DNA of 64,000 bases from Diphasiastrum complanatum. Taxonomy: Eukaryota > Streptophyta > Lycopodiopsida > Lycopodiales > Lycopodiaceae. Below, one piece after another: positions 46,240 to 61,605 of this stretch. Position 1 is the first letter of the stretch; the number at the start of each line of letters is the position of its first letter. A program made the position numbers and the translations under genes. The stretch is taken from positions 32,806,927 through 32,870,926 of the forward strand of contig CM055109.1 in assembly GCA_029204225.1 (NCBI GenBank). Direction: 5' to 3'. The notes beneath the pieces are model-generated. The model searched no databases. It was not told where the DNA came from and worked only from the letters and a program-made list of their open reading frames with translations.

Positions 46240-47085
46240 ATTTTAATACATAGATTGATTTAAGGATTTGAAAGATGGATAAATAAGTGGATGAATGGAT
46301 TCAATGAATGGATGGTTTTTTTGATAGATGGATTGACTAAGGCTTTGGTAGATGGATTGTTCGAGGATTTGGTCGATGCATTTTGAAAATGAATTGATTG
46401 TTCAATAAATTGGTGAATGGACACTTTTTGATATTTAAATTTTAGAAAGATGCATACTTGGTAGATTTCAAAAGATAAAAAGATGGGCTTGATCAATGAG
46501 TTGACTATTCAATGAATTTGATAGGTGGGTTGAAAGAAGAGGAATGATTTTAAAAAAATTACAATTGGGAGAAAAGAGAACAATGAAAGTTATAAGCAAA
46601 AAGGGAAATTATGTTCGAAGCCAAAGGGCAAAAATGACATATTTGAGTTAGGCGGATGCACAAATGGATTTTTTTTTATAGATTGTCTATTCAATGCTTT
46701 TGATAGATGGAATAATAAAGATTCGCTAAATGAATAGATAAGGCAATCTATGGTTCTAACAAATAGATGAACATTTTTAATAGATGAATTAATCACGAAT
46801 TTTGTAGATGGATTAATCAACAATGTGATAGTTGGATTGTAAGAAGATGGATAGCTTTTAAAAAAATGGATTGATTGTTTGATGAATTGATGGATAGATT
46901 TTAATTACTGGAATTTGAAAAGTTGGTCGGACGAAAAGTTTTGATAAATGGATGGTTGTGATTGATATATAGATGGTTTTAATGGATGCCTTGATTAAGC
47001 ATGTCATAGACAAATGGATGAATGGGCTCGGTTTGATAGATGGATTATAACAAGAAGAAGGATAGTTTGATAGATGGAAAGATGG
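46240..47085. repeat. Degenerate GATGGATTGAT minisatellite region
   Basis: About 850 bp dominated by variants of GATGGATTG, GATGAATGG and GATAGATGGATT. Minus-strand frames here read repetitive NPSTK, NPSIK and HLSK peptides, which come from the repeat and not from a gene. Confidence 0.8.
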
Positions 47086-48200
47086 ACTTGAGGCATCATA
47101 AAACAAAGAATTAAATACATTGCATTAATAATTTTAAATCATTACATAAAAGGACATAAAGAGTGTTGCATTAACAAAAATTAGGAAAATTGCAACAATA
47201 GATATAAAGCGAAAAGAACATTTTTATTCTCAAAAATAGAGCACAACATAGGTTTTCATTTTTCAAAAGGAGATGTCTTTTTTCTCTATTACAATATGTA
47301 TTTAGAAGTTTTAAAGAATTAAATCATGATTTTTATCATTAGCAATTGAATTTGAGTCATCATCAATATCCTCCTCACTACCCCTTTTCTCAATTCATCT
47401 CTTCCCTTTGACTATGCTGCTTTCTCAACCTTGCTTCTTTCAAGAGAGATTCATAGTCAACGACTTAGATATATTTAACGACATTCTCCTTCCAATGTAA
47501 AATAATTCACAAAATATTGTTAATATTGAATAAAGATATAAAATATTTATTTTCGTCACAAATACATGTATAACAATTGAAATTTAGCAAGATATTTATT
47601 GATATCTTACAAATTGTGTTTAAATGTTACTCTTTCCTTCTGAAGCTAAATGGGTTTCTAATCTCCAAAAGTGCAAGACATGTCATTGTTGCCTCATTTG
47701 TCGAGACTTTGCAAAATTGGACTTTTTGAACACATTTGAATCTTCCTCTCTAATCAATGCATGAAGTCTCAATGTTTTACCTTCTTTGAGGGTGAACGAC
47801 GTCTTAGATGCTCTATATGAAGCCATGTTGAGTGATTCATTGTGGTTTGAGAGCACTTCTCATATTTGTCATAGATTTTTGACTTTTGGTGTATCTGAAC
47901 CGATATTCACCTTTGCACAAACTGCTTTTCTTTCTTGACATTGTATAGATGTTGAAGCCTTACAATACTTTGTATGGTCAATAAATGATTGAAACAATTC
48001 ACTCATGTGTACTTTTCCACTTGAGGACAACCCAATTTCGATGAAGATCCAAGGTAGTACGCAAAGCATGTACGACTGTCTTGCAACCGTCAAGAGTAGC
48101 GCAACCAAACTGATGAGGAAATAGGAGGCCATGTAAACTATCACGAAGCTGAACCCAAGAGCCCAAGAAATCAACATGCATAAAACCTCACACATGTGAG
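47086..48200. other. No recognisable gene
   Basis: A 115-codon minus-strand frame at 47869-48216 is rich in hydrophobic residues but has no recognisable motif. The rest is AT-rich. Confidence 0.45.
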
Positions 48201-48877
48201 GAGTCCGACATCTCAAACAATGTGAATGATCTCCTAAGATGTGTGTGATTGCACATAGATCTATCTTTCACAAGACAAGCAATGTAGCTCCAAAAATCTT
48301 AGCAAGAGCACTCAACATTGGCATGCATCTATCACTTACCATTCATCACACATAATGAGAGGCAACTTTGGAAAAACAAAACTAGGTACAATTTTTTGGC
48401 TTGCTCTCGGGTAGAGAAAGAATGCTACATCAAGCTCTCAAGTAGAGAGAGAATGTGAAAAGTAATGTAAGTGTTGGATCATGCAACCTCCAAATTTCTC
48501 ATCAAAAAACTAAGTGTAGACTCAATCTCGCTCTCACTCATAGTAGCTCGAGATCCATGAAGAGTGGTAATGGAGTACACAATGATTGGACCTCTCTAAA
48601 ATCACCTCTTACTTTGATTGGACCACCTACATGCCACCTCTTACAATGATTGGACCATTTTGGTGCATCTTACAATATGATGTGTCCAAATTGACAAATG
48701 AAATCAAGAAGTGCTATGTCACTAGACCTCTATCATCAAGCCAAGTGTAAGTAGCCTACAATGTCATGAGCTAATCCAACTCTAAATTTGGCCTAATCAC
48801 TTATTTACAAGTGTACAATGAGTGGTTTTGATAGAGGACCCCCAAACCTCAAGATAGATGACTTTTACAATTTCAAA
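48200..48877 (-). mobile_element. Probable 3' LTR of copia element I (left edge approximate)
   Basis: Lies downstream (minus sense) of the RNase H end, after a polypurine tract (TTAAGGAGGAG). On the minus strand it starts TTTGAAATTG, probably a mutated TGTGAAATTG. A CACACATGTG palindrome lies at 48189-48198, near the presumed far end. The far edge was not verified. Confidence 0.45.
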
Positions 48878-48891
48878 CTCCTCCTTAAAAG

Positions 48892-49986
48892 ATATCTATC
48901 TACTTTAACATAGATGTTGGAATCAAGCCAAGATTAGATCTAAACTTGATGAAGGCACTCTTGAGAAATGGTTTAGTGAGGAAATCAGCTATACATGATG
49001 ATGATCCGATATGCTCCAAGTTGATTTTTCCTCCAATGACCTTTTCCCTTACAAAGTGGTGTGAAATCTCAATATGTTTGCTTCTTGCATGAAAAATAGG
49101 ATTGTTGGCAAGAGATTGAGTGGGAATATTTTTACACTTGACAATTGGTAGATCTTCTTCTTTGATGCACTTGAGCTCCATATGTAGCCTCTTGATCCAT
49201 ATAATACCTCCTTAGTAGTTGTAAGGGCCTTGTACTCGGCTTCACATGAATATAAAGATATAGTATCTTGTTTCTTGGACAACCAAGACAAAGATTGCCT
49301 CCAATAAATATAGTCTATCCACTTTGTCAATATCTCAAGATCCTTTTGGCCGATTTCCAATGGCAAACCTTTGGATCTTGTATGAATTGGCTTACTTTAT
49401 GCACACTAAAACTTAAATCTGGCCTAGTAATTGTAAACCATATAAGGGAGCCAATAAGACTCCTATAAAGGGTGACGTCCCCACATCTAGATCCTCTAGC
49501 TATCATCTCATCCTCACTCTTGATTATACATGTGTCAACATCAAATTTGACATCAAGACCATTTTCAAATAATTGACCAACACTAATGAGATTCTTTGTT
49601 AGTTTTGGCACATAAAGCACATCATTGAGACACAAAACTTTTGATGATGCTACATTTAATGGAATACTTCCTATTCCTTCAATTCTACACTCACCATCAT
49701 TTGCAGTACCCTCATAAGGCTTGAGACTAGCAAATGAATTTTTGGAACTAGACATATGGGAACTAGCCCCACTATCAATCCACCACAATTTATCACACTT
49801 GAAAGGAGAGGAAGAAAAACTAGACATCATAAGTGAGTCCTCCATATCACTATCATTAGCATCACTCTCTTTCTCATTAGTGAGGTTAGCTTGCTTGAAT
49901 TGGTTCTTTTTCTTGAAGAAAGTAGAGGCATATTGGCCTTTCTTGCCACAAAAGAAGCACTTGCTCTTCTTCTTCTTCCCAACCAC
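48892..49986 (-). pseudogene. Internally deleted copia element I (gag/protease fused to RT end and RNase H)
   Basis: The 219-codon minus-strand frame (49986-49327) begins with a degraded zinc knuckle (CFFCGKKGQYASTF, where His and the last Cys are lost) and protease DSGASSHMSS. The protease/pre-integrase text LYVPKLTKNLISVGQLFENG then runs through EDEMIARGSRCG directly into DVTLYRSLIGSLIWFTITRPDLSFSV, the end of RT. Integrase and nearly all of RT are missing, yet the frame stays open. A second deletion follows RILRY. RNase H then appears at 49290-48900 (SWLSKKQDTISL, EAEYKALTT, NNPIFHARSKHIEISHHFVREK, IADFLTKPF). Confidence 0.85.
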
Positions 49987-49989
49987 AAA

Positions 49990-53329
<3,340 letters not shown>

Positions 53330-53345
53330 GTGTGTTGCACCAAGA

Positions 53346-53400
53346 GTGGCGCAATGGTAGGTACGATAGATGGGAAACTATTCAGGACCGAGTTTGAACA
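53346..53400 (+). ncRNA. Possible tRNA-derived SINE head
   Basis: TGGCGCAATGGTAGG fits the Pol III A-box consensus well. GAGTTTGAACAC, about 45 bp later, is a weak B box. Spacing is right for a tRNA-derived promoter. No tail or duplication was confirmed. Confidence 0.35.
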
Positions 53401-53476
53401 CTTGATTAAGATAAAACAAAAAATCACTGAAACAATTGTCCCCTACAGCAGAGACTTTGGAGATTAGTGCAAAAAT

Positions 53477-54399
53477 TTGACAGTTCTCGATTGCTTTTGC
53501 TACCACTCAATTGGGGCTATCTTTGTACTTTGCATAAAAAACGTAAAGATTTCGCTGGAAATCCTCCTTCTTTGGCAACCCCTAATCCATAGTGGATGCA
53601 TCAGCCCAAGGCAAACGTCTCTTGACCAGGTGATATGTAGGATCATCTTGAAGGTGATGAGGCACTGCGAAGTAGACCTCCAGTGCACAGAGTTCAATGA
53701 GGAATACCTTCTCCCACCATTTGAACTGTGGTTGGAATCGAGTCAAGGTGTGTTTTAGGGAATGGACCTACAATTTTGAGGCTGAGAACGAGAGTTTATA
53801 ACCCGCTTGGATTGCAAGGTTTGACAAGGAGTCAAGGAAGGTGGTGGTGGAGGTTTGCACTAGTGGTAAACGTTCTATAAAAATTGTGCGATGCACCTAG
53901 GCACCTGGACCGGACTCATAGAGGAGAAATTTGTGTCGTCCGCCGACAACAATTGGTCGAGAACAATTTTGTGTCAAGGGGTTGGATCATCATGAACGTA
54001 CCATCATTTGTGTTGATAGTAAAAGTGGAGGATCCATGTTAGGTGGCAAAGGTCTGGTCAATCCATGAGGGATTTTGGTAGGTGGGAGGGATAAAACCAC
54101 CAATAGACGTTTTAAGTTGTGAAGGAGGCAATGACATCCATCAATGATTTGGGAAAAATATCAATGCTAGAGCATGCTAGATTGGATTCTACACCAAAAT
54201 CGAGTTTCTTGCCTATGTAGATTGGACCTTTTGTAGATCAAGATCCTATATAGGTTTATAATGTTGATCATTTCCGATTTCTCACATCACATGTTGGATT
54301 TGGCCAATTTTTGGATCATTGGAATAGCTTAAGTGGTGGCTAATAGATTGCATATCAAGTTTTTGACATTTGCATGTAGGTTTTGAAATAATCATTTTT
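53477..54399. other. Mixed non-coding sequence
   Basis: Contains a 93-codon plus frame (53477-53758) with no recognised domain. The base composition is less AT-rich than the flanks. It ends where family A leader similarity begins. Confidence 0.4.
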
Positions 54400-55105
54400 T
54401 TGTGATTTTGTCAAAACCCTAATTTTGATTGGAACTCTAGATAGTGAGGTTACTGAACATCATTTGAGTGTGTTTCAATCATAGGAAGTGGCAAGAGTCA
54501 TTAGATTGAGGATAGATCATAGGTTGATCAAGATTTCATGATTCTATGTGTTGATTTGCTTGGTATAAGTGCTAGCAAAGAATTGAGAAGTTTCATTTCT
54601 TTGTGATTTTCTTTTGAAAACATTTGTTGTTGTTCAAAAGAGTGCTTTGTGCATTGAAACAGGTTGAAAGAGAGGATCGGATCATTGCTACATGGCTACA
54701 TTAAGTGGAGTCATGTTGGAATCCTCAAGTAACTATTCATTGTGGAAAGTGAGGATGGAATCACTTCTTAAGATAAATGATGTTTTGGATATTGTTGTAG
54801 GTTTGGAGGAGAGACCAACAATACAACAAGTTCAAGGGAGGCATGACAAGAGGGCCAAGAAGGCTCTGCATATGATAAAGATGAATGCTAACAATGAGCT
54901 TCTCAAGGAAGTTGGTAAGAATACTTCATCAAAGGATGCTTGGGATTCATTGAAGAAGCTTTATGAATCCAAGTCTACTTCTAGAGTGCTGACTCTAAGA
55001 AGGAAAATCTTTTCTTGTTTTCAAAAGAATAAAGAAAGTCCAAATACTTTTATTTTGAGAGTGAAAGCATTGAATGATGAGTTGCTTGCATTGATGAGAG
55101 TGCTG
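54400..55105 (+). pseudogene. Copia family A3: leader and gag N-terminal part
   Basis: The leader part (54400-54691) resembles 27590-27850 of the intact element (GTGTTTCAATC, TTGATCAAGA, GAGTGCTTTGTGCATTG). Gag then opens at ATG 54692: ESSSNYSLWKVRMESLL, IVVGLEERPTIQQ, KRAKKALHMIKMNANNEL, SRVLTLRRKIFSCFQKN and LRVKALNDELLA. Similarity stops at about 55105 and an unrelated sequence follows, so only about 140 codons remain. The start position supports the start chosen for the intact copy. Confidence 0.9.
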
Positions 55106-55949
55106 TCAAGTAGTATAACTTCTTTTGGATATGTATAACAACTGACGTTCAGCTATGACACATGTCTTCCTCACTAAACTAACTTGAGCGATTTTGTTTT
55201 GTGGGATCGTGGTAGGTATCAGCTGGACCTCTTCAAAGTGGTTATGCTTTATGGTACTTTATTGTACTTCTCAGTTATATTTTACCTTGTTAGATTATGA
55301 ATAAAGGCTTTAAAAGATTTTAGTCTTACTTTGTCAAGGGGAACTAAGTGCAGTCTTGTATCTCTCTCTCTATAAGACACTTTAATATAAAAAAATGAAA
55401 TCAAAGGACATGCAACAGAGGCATATATCATAGGTATTACGACCCTAATGGGGGGTTTGGACCATTAGGGGGTGCCTTGGACATAGGGATTGGGCCTAAT
55501 CTAGATAATAGTTGAGTAATGGACATGGGTGAGGATATATATAGAGTGTAGAACCCACCCTGTCTGCCATGCATTGAATCCACATGTAAGCATACTATCA
55601 GTCCATGTCCAACAAATTTTGACACATGTCCACTACATATAGGCATCCCTAACCCATAATGTGAAGAATTATTAGATCACTAAGATCCAATATGTCCCTT
55701 TGATCTTTGGTTATGAACTACAACACAACTAGCACCATTGACAATGTAGAAATCTAACGTTTACTACACATAGAAGATGCAAACTCAACAAGATCTTGAT
55801 CAAACATCAAATATATGATAAAACATACAATAATAGTAAGGTACTATATTGTTTCAAGTCTTTCTCATGTTTCAAGCACCTTTGTTTAGTGATTAGTCTA
55901 GAAAGAGTTAAATATGAGTGTGTCATTATGATCATCACCTAGTTTTCAT
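55106..55949. other. No recognisable gene
   Basis: Includes ATGAATAAAGGC near 55299, a possible polyadenylation-type signal, but no coding domain. The minus frame at 55437-55646 is unrecognised. Confidence 0.4.
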
Positions 55950-56430
55950 ATGTAGGTAGCAGGCTCGATAACAATGTCATGATTGCACCTTGAGCGATAG
56001 TTGATCTGATAGCTACCATCTATTGCAAGAGATTCTTGAACTAGTTTACGTGATTCTGTAGTGAATCACCATTAGACATCTTGTGTGAGAAGAATTCCCT
56101 TTTGAGATACAATTTATAAGTCATGTCTCTCACGTCATATAGTGCGCTCAGGATGTCTCAAACTTCTTTCGAAGTTTGAGCTTTAGATACATGGACAATC
56201 TGTGTATCTGATATATTGAGAATGATTAGTGTGAAAGCCTTACCATCCTTCAATTTCCATTTTTTGAATCAACTGTGTCATCTTGAGGTTTCACTTCGAT
56301 ACCTATAACAACATCTCACAACTCATTGGCAATTAACATGGTCTTCATCTTAAATTTCCATAGATGATAAGTGGATCCATTTAGCTTGTCTATTATGAGA
56401 CCAGATTTGCTTTGTGAATCCATCCCATCA
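55950..56430 (-). pseudogene. Decayed copia gag fragment
   Basis: The minus strand shows a copia gag in several frames: LNGSTYHLWKFKMKTMLIAN, VVIGIEVKPQDD, then LIILNISDTQIVHVSKAQTS, a WDILSALYDVRDM-like segment with its Trp codon lost, LYLKREFFSHKMSNGDSLQ and NHVN. The order matches the UBN2-type gag of plant copia elements, of a lineage different from family A. Stops and shifts make it inactive, and it is missing from the ordinary frame list because it is so broken. Confidence 0.7.
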
Positions 56431-56470
56431 CATCAACATCAAGATTGTTAGATCCATCCACATCATCATA
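56425..56470 (-). other. Short fragment matching family A2 linker
   Basis: CCATCACATCAACATCAAGA and TTAGATCCATCCACATCA match 9420-9465 in the integrase-RT linker of copy A2 almost perfectly, but the similarity covers only about 45 bp. Confidence 0.6.
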
Positions 56471-58720
56471 TGTTTTATGTGCAAGGAGGTCTTTTTTATT
56501 TGTCAAAGTGGAGGACACAGTTTTAATATTTTTGTTTTGTGCTTTTGATCGTGCAAGTAACTCGCAATCATGTTTTCACTATTGAAATTTGAAATATGTA
56601 GCACCATTATTATATTTCCAAGTAACTTTGGCTCAAAAAGTACCATCCCCACTAGTTTGGTCATGCAACCATGAATATCTAACTAAGATATCAAAGAATC
56701 AAACTCTTTTTTATATGTAAATATGGTGGTCCACAAGATAATAACTTTATGCTTAATCACATATAAGCCATTCACCACCTATAACCATCATAATGTCTCC
56801 TATATTTTCCATATTTACTTTTTTTTTATAACACTTTGTCATCGACCTTCTATAATTTATCTCAAAATAAGAATCGTACAATCTTGTCCCTTCTTATGGA
56901 TAAAATTTTTTAGCAACTAGAAACAACTATTATGATCAGGGATTGGTATTTTGTTGTGTATAGACTTTTCTTTTCTTTATTGCATGAATTGTGTATTCCA
57001 CCTTGTATTTGCAAAACTGGATTCCTACATTCCAAATAAGAAAAAGAATTCGCTTTTAACAATTTAATGCTCATTGTTCTAGTTATCCCAAAAGAAACTT
57101 TATCTTTTTTTAACTATTTGAGCATGATGAAAAAAAAAAAATTGATTAGGCTTTTCAATGTGAAATCATTCTATACTTGTTTTAAAAGATAAGTGTCCTT
57201 GTATTCATTATGTCATTATGCTTTATTTATTAGCCTCCTTCAATTCCTATTTTTTACATGTTGCTAAATCTTTCAAAAAGAAAAATATTATTGGCAAACC
57301 TACACACACCCTCCTAAAATGTCCTAGTAGTTGTGTCCTTCAATAAAAAGATCGCACAACAATCTTATGTCATGGACATATCTTTGAGTAGATATGTGTG
57401 ATTGCATCACTTCAATGTTAAATAAAAGCTAATTATATCAAACCAATTCAAGAGAAACTAATGAACTCCAAACCAAAACATTAAGTACTCAAATCTTTTA
57501 AAATTTTAGTAGTCCAATGTTGTTGGAATCATCATATGCATATTGTTTGAAATAACGCATACTTTTGTCTTGTTAATTTTGCATCGATATGGACAACATA
57601 CAAAAGCAGGCCATTGGCAATACGAAATTTTTTTAACACAAGGTAGCTATCATAGAAGGAGTGTTTCTCTTAAGACACCAATACATTTCTTCCTTACAAC
57701 CTAAAACATATGCAAACTATACACTAGAATCTTATAAACTTTGGCCTCTCCCTTTTTCCAATTATTAACGAAAAAAACACCATCCACGGAGTCTATAAAC
57801 TCTAATATATGGTAGTATTTAAGCATCAACTTTTAGAAGAAGACTTGTTTATGATTTTTTATTTTTCTTAAGTCTAGCTTTTTTGAACTTTATGATTGAA
57901 ATAGTTCAATCATTATAAAAGGTTAATCCAAAAGGCCTAATTCATGTTGCAAATCATTTGTGCTTGAGGAATGATTGATGATACTTGCAAAGTACTCTCT
58001 AGTTGTTCATATTGACATACACCTTTAGCAAAGTTTCTCGCTTAGACATCTTTCAATCTCTCTTGATCATATGATTCAAATGTGATTTATTATTCTAAGG
58101 ACTAACATCATTGGCCATAGAAAATATTCCAACAATCAATTCAAGAGAAGTGGAAGCAATATAGGATACCATTGGTGAACTATTTGAATGAGGTATTGCA
58201 GATGGATTGTCATGAAGAGACAATGTTGAAGGCACAAGACAAGCATTAACATCATTCAAAACATAAGTAAGGATAGAGAGATCATCAAACTATGTCTTAT
58301 TAGTAGGATTGATTATGGCTAAAGGATTGTGTGGAGGGGATGGTAAAACACTTAGTTGATAGATACTTGCAACTAATGGTAGGAGCAAACTAAAACTTGA
58401 ATAAAGCTTTTGCATTTTAAAACATGGAAAATCTTGATCATGATAACTTGGCAACAAATATATCAAGTTTACACATAATTCTTGCTCTAATGTGAATGGA
58501 AGACTAAGAGCTATTTAATGAGAACAACAACAAAAAAAAAATTCAAGAGCTAAGCAACACAAGCATCAAATAATGAAATATCAATGGAAAATGAGACAAT
58601 TGAACCCATTTATATTAGGACAACAAGGCTTTGCAAATTCTAATTGAAAAATTAAATGGTATATCAAGATACTAAACCAACCTATCTTGAATGATCTGAA
58701 ATCCTTCACACGGGGCCCAC
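56471..58720. other. AT-rich, no recognisable gene
   Basis: Only short frames. No LTR termini, primer site or domain was seen. Confidence 0.55.
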
Positions 58721-58777
58721 TGTTTATGTGCCATGTGGCCCCGATGCCTACACGGGTGGTGCTTGTAAAAATTTGAA

Positions 58778-58892
58778 GGTGGGCGCCGGGTAGCCTACAG
58801 TGGCGCCGGTGGACAGGGCAGCGCAAATGGGCACCAGGTGGGCGGCCAGGTAGCCCAAATGGGCACCGGGCAAGCAGTGGGTGCCAGGTACC
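58778..58892. repeat. GC-rich degenerate minisatellite
   Basis: Repeats of GGGCACC, GGGCGCC, CCAGGTAGCC and AAATGGGCACC form a GC-rich island inside AT-rich DNA. The minus frame reads repetitive GAHL/PGAH peptides, which come from the repeat. Confidence 0.75.
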
Positions 58893-61044
58893 TTCATGTC
58901 CAACCACACACATGCGAGGTAATGGAGAAGTTTAGTTATATATTCACTTTGAGTAATCCCACGAAAAAGCTTATGGGATATATAATGGTTGCCCGACACG
59001 TGGCACCCGAGCAACCAGTTTTCAAAAAAAAAAAAAACAATCCCTCGTTGGCACACCTTGACGCGTGCCAACACCCATCAAAGTGCTGAAAATAAGCGGA
59101 GCCTGCAAATGTGACAACTAAATTTAATATAAATGGTCTTCAAAGCCCTTTGAATGCATAACATAAACTATCCATATATTAAGTAGGATATTTCACTTTA
59201 GGATACCCTGAGAGACATATGTGGACCACACCTTAAGGCAAGGCCATCACATGATTTCAACATAATGGTGTATGAAACCCATCATAAGTGCTTGCATTAG
59301 AAGGATTCCCAACTCTATGAGGGCCCTTGTAAAAGATACTTTTATTGGTTTACTTCCTTGTCTGCATCCACAACATCCTAGATATCTTACAAATGGACCT
59401 TAACGTAATGAACCAAAACTCCCATAATGTAAACATAGACTCTGGTTGCCCATCAAACAAGTCTAAGAAAACTTGCCCATAGTCAAAATGGTTGCTCGAA
59501 CACATACTCCTATAATATGGACATGAACTTGGGCAACATTGAGCAATGCTTATGTGGCATTTTTTATAGGGCCCTTTTTTAGTTCAATAGACTTTCTACT
59601 TCCTAAAAGTCATCCATTTAGGTACATAAAGTTAAGAGCTTTTGGAGGTAAATCAAAGATAAGAATGCTTCATAAGAGAATGATGATGAGAAGTTTGCAC
59701 AACCTTTGAGTTGATAATGGCATTTCATTGCTTGAAGGTATGAAAATATTATCTCTATTTTAAAAGTTATCATGTTGGAAAAATCTATAAATCAATCATC
59801 CACTTGTTCTAGCGCATATATTCAAAAGTGTGGGTGAGACCATACGGAAACACTTGATTGGAAATAGGGATATTATTTAATGTAGATGAGACCATTGAAC
59901 AAATATTATCAAATAGATCTTAGCAATCCCCTCCCAAAAGTACCTTGGATCCTAATGAAGATAGATTAAAAATAGGTGGGATCCTTTAGCTGAAAATTGA
60001 GAACACCAATGGGTTATGCATGTTAGCTACAAACACTATCCATGAGAAATGGCAACCTGCAAGGTCTCGAATCTCATAATTGGCATATAATGCTTCTATA
60101 CATTATTCTTTCTACCTTTTGCAAAATTTGTTTGAGAAGATATGTATAACTTGTTATATGTTGTTAGGTATGCAAATTACATACTAAATAGTCTATTTTT
60201 TATTTCCATCTATTAAAGTCAACTTGTGTGATAAACATATCCAAATTGAAATGAATAAAAATTATCATTTTGTAGATAAATGTCTTCAAAAGACAGCCAT
60301 GAATTTCATGTAAAACAAAAGCATGACAACATGGTTGCAACACTATGCATGCTTGAAAGAGAATTTCGTAAGGCATGACAACATGGTTGCAACAATATGC
60401 ATGCTTGAATGAGAATTTTCAATCTCAATTTAACACACACTAATGAATTTTTTCTATAAGTTAGACTATACAAAGTTTTATGACTTCATATTTTACTAGG
60501 TTATACTTAAATGTAAAATCTACCACTTAATGTTTTGGTTTTCAAAACTATGATATTTATCATTAAATTTGAAAATCTTTTTCCCTCATAGAATATTCTT
60601 CAACATAGATGATATTTAACTGAAGATTGACACCATCATTTTCCATGTCCAATGTTTCAAAATGTAGGACATGCTAGGAAAACTAGGGTATGTCATGGTG
60701 AGAAAAAGTCTATACGGAAATTTTTTTAGATTCTTTTATATCAAATTTGTTGTTGTAGATTTGTTCTGTTCAACCAAGAATAGTAGTCGATGAGAAACAA
60801 AAACTTTACAATTCTGATTTTTTTATTTGTAGTGTAAAGCATGTAGTTGGGCAATACCACTCAAATTTTCATGTTAAATGATTTTATTGATTTTTGTGAT
60901 TAACAAGACAAATTTCTACCTCTTATCAATCAACAAAGAATGGGATCACAAAAAGAAAGAATAGGATGATAGTCAAGATGGCAATATCAATGTAGAAAGG
61001 TAAAAATTTTGCAAATTCCTATTGGGATGAATATGTAAAAAATT
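58893..61044. other. AT-rich, no recognisable gene
   Basis: Contains one short tandem duplication (60317-60425). No conserved coding domain was seen. Confidence 0.5.
60317..60425. repeat. Two tandem ~55-bp units
   Basis: GCATGACAACATGGTTGCAA followed by ATGCATGCTTGAA and GAGAATTT occurs twice in direct succession. Confidence 0.9.
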
Positions 61045-61605
61045 GTTTTTGTTAAATAGGTGTTCTACCAAATCGGTTGAGTATATGACACAAGAAGAGG
61101 CATTCTTTGGAATCAAGCCCAAGGTAACTCCATTTCAAGGTACTTGGATGTATTGCCCATGCACTTACTTTTAAGAAGAAATGAACAATTGGATGCCAAA
61201 TCCATTAGATATGATGAAAAATATAAAGTTTACAAGTTGCATGACCAAGAGAAACCATAAATAGAGATGTAATACTTGATGAGCTAGATACTTTGACATA
61301 TGATCGAGATCTATATAGGCACTTCCTCAAACATGGTGAGGAAGAGGAAGAGAAAGATGAGACTTTGAACTTTTAACACGAAAAAGAAGAAGATCGAGCA
61401 TCAACATCAGATACAACAAGTGACAAAGTGTTCTCACAAAGTCATGAAGGATACAAAATAAAGTGAATTGAAAAGAGGATACTCCAAGATGATTGACAAG
61501 TGAACAAAAACTGCCTTAAATGTTGGAAATGAACTTGGCCCTAATGAGTAGAGTGTTGCAAAATGAAAAGCCAAAGTCATATGAAGAAGTCAAAGAGCAA
61601 GGATT
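61045..61605 (+). pseudogene. Copia fragment F, integrase C-terminal part and linker
   Basis: A decayed plus-strand pol region: CSTKSVEYMTQEEAFFGIKP, then in other frames LDAKSIRYDEKYKVYKLHDQ (the GYDEKSKAYKLY segment of copia integrase), an acidic linker, and LALMSRVLQNEKPKSYEEVK just before RT. It is interrupted at the GGATT duplication by a solo LTR, and RT resumes at 62602. Confidence 0.75.

Noticed and set aside
46260-47106. Minus-strand frames with NPSTK/HLSK peptides
   Set aside because: Derived from the degenerate GATGGATTG repeat, with no domain.
47869-48216. 115-codon hydrophobic minus-strand frame
   Set aside because: Hydrophobic stretch alone is not evidence; no recognisable family, and it abuts probable LTR sequence.
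53843-53910. Another possible A box (TGCACTAGTGG)
   Set aside because: Two mismatches and no B box at a suitable distance.
58581-59074. Frames rich in Gly, Ala, Pro and His
   Set aside because: Products of the GC-rich minisatellite, not a gene.
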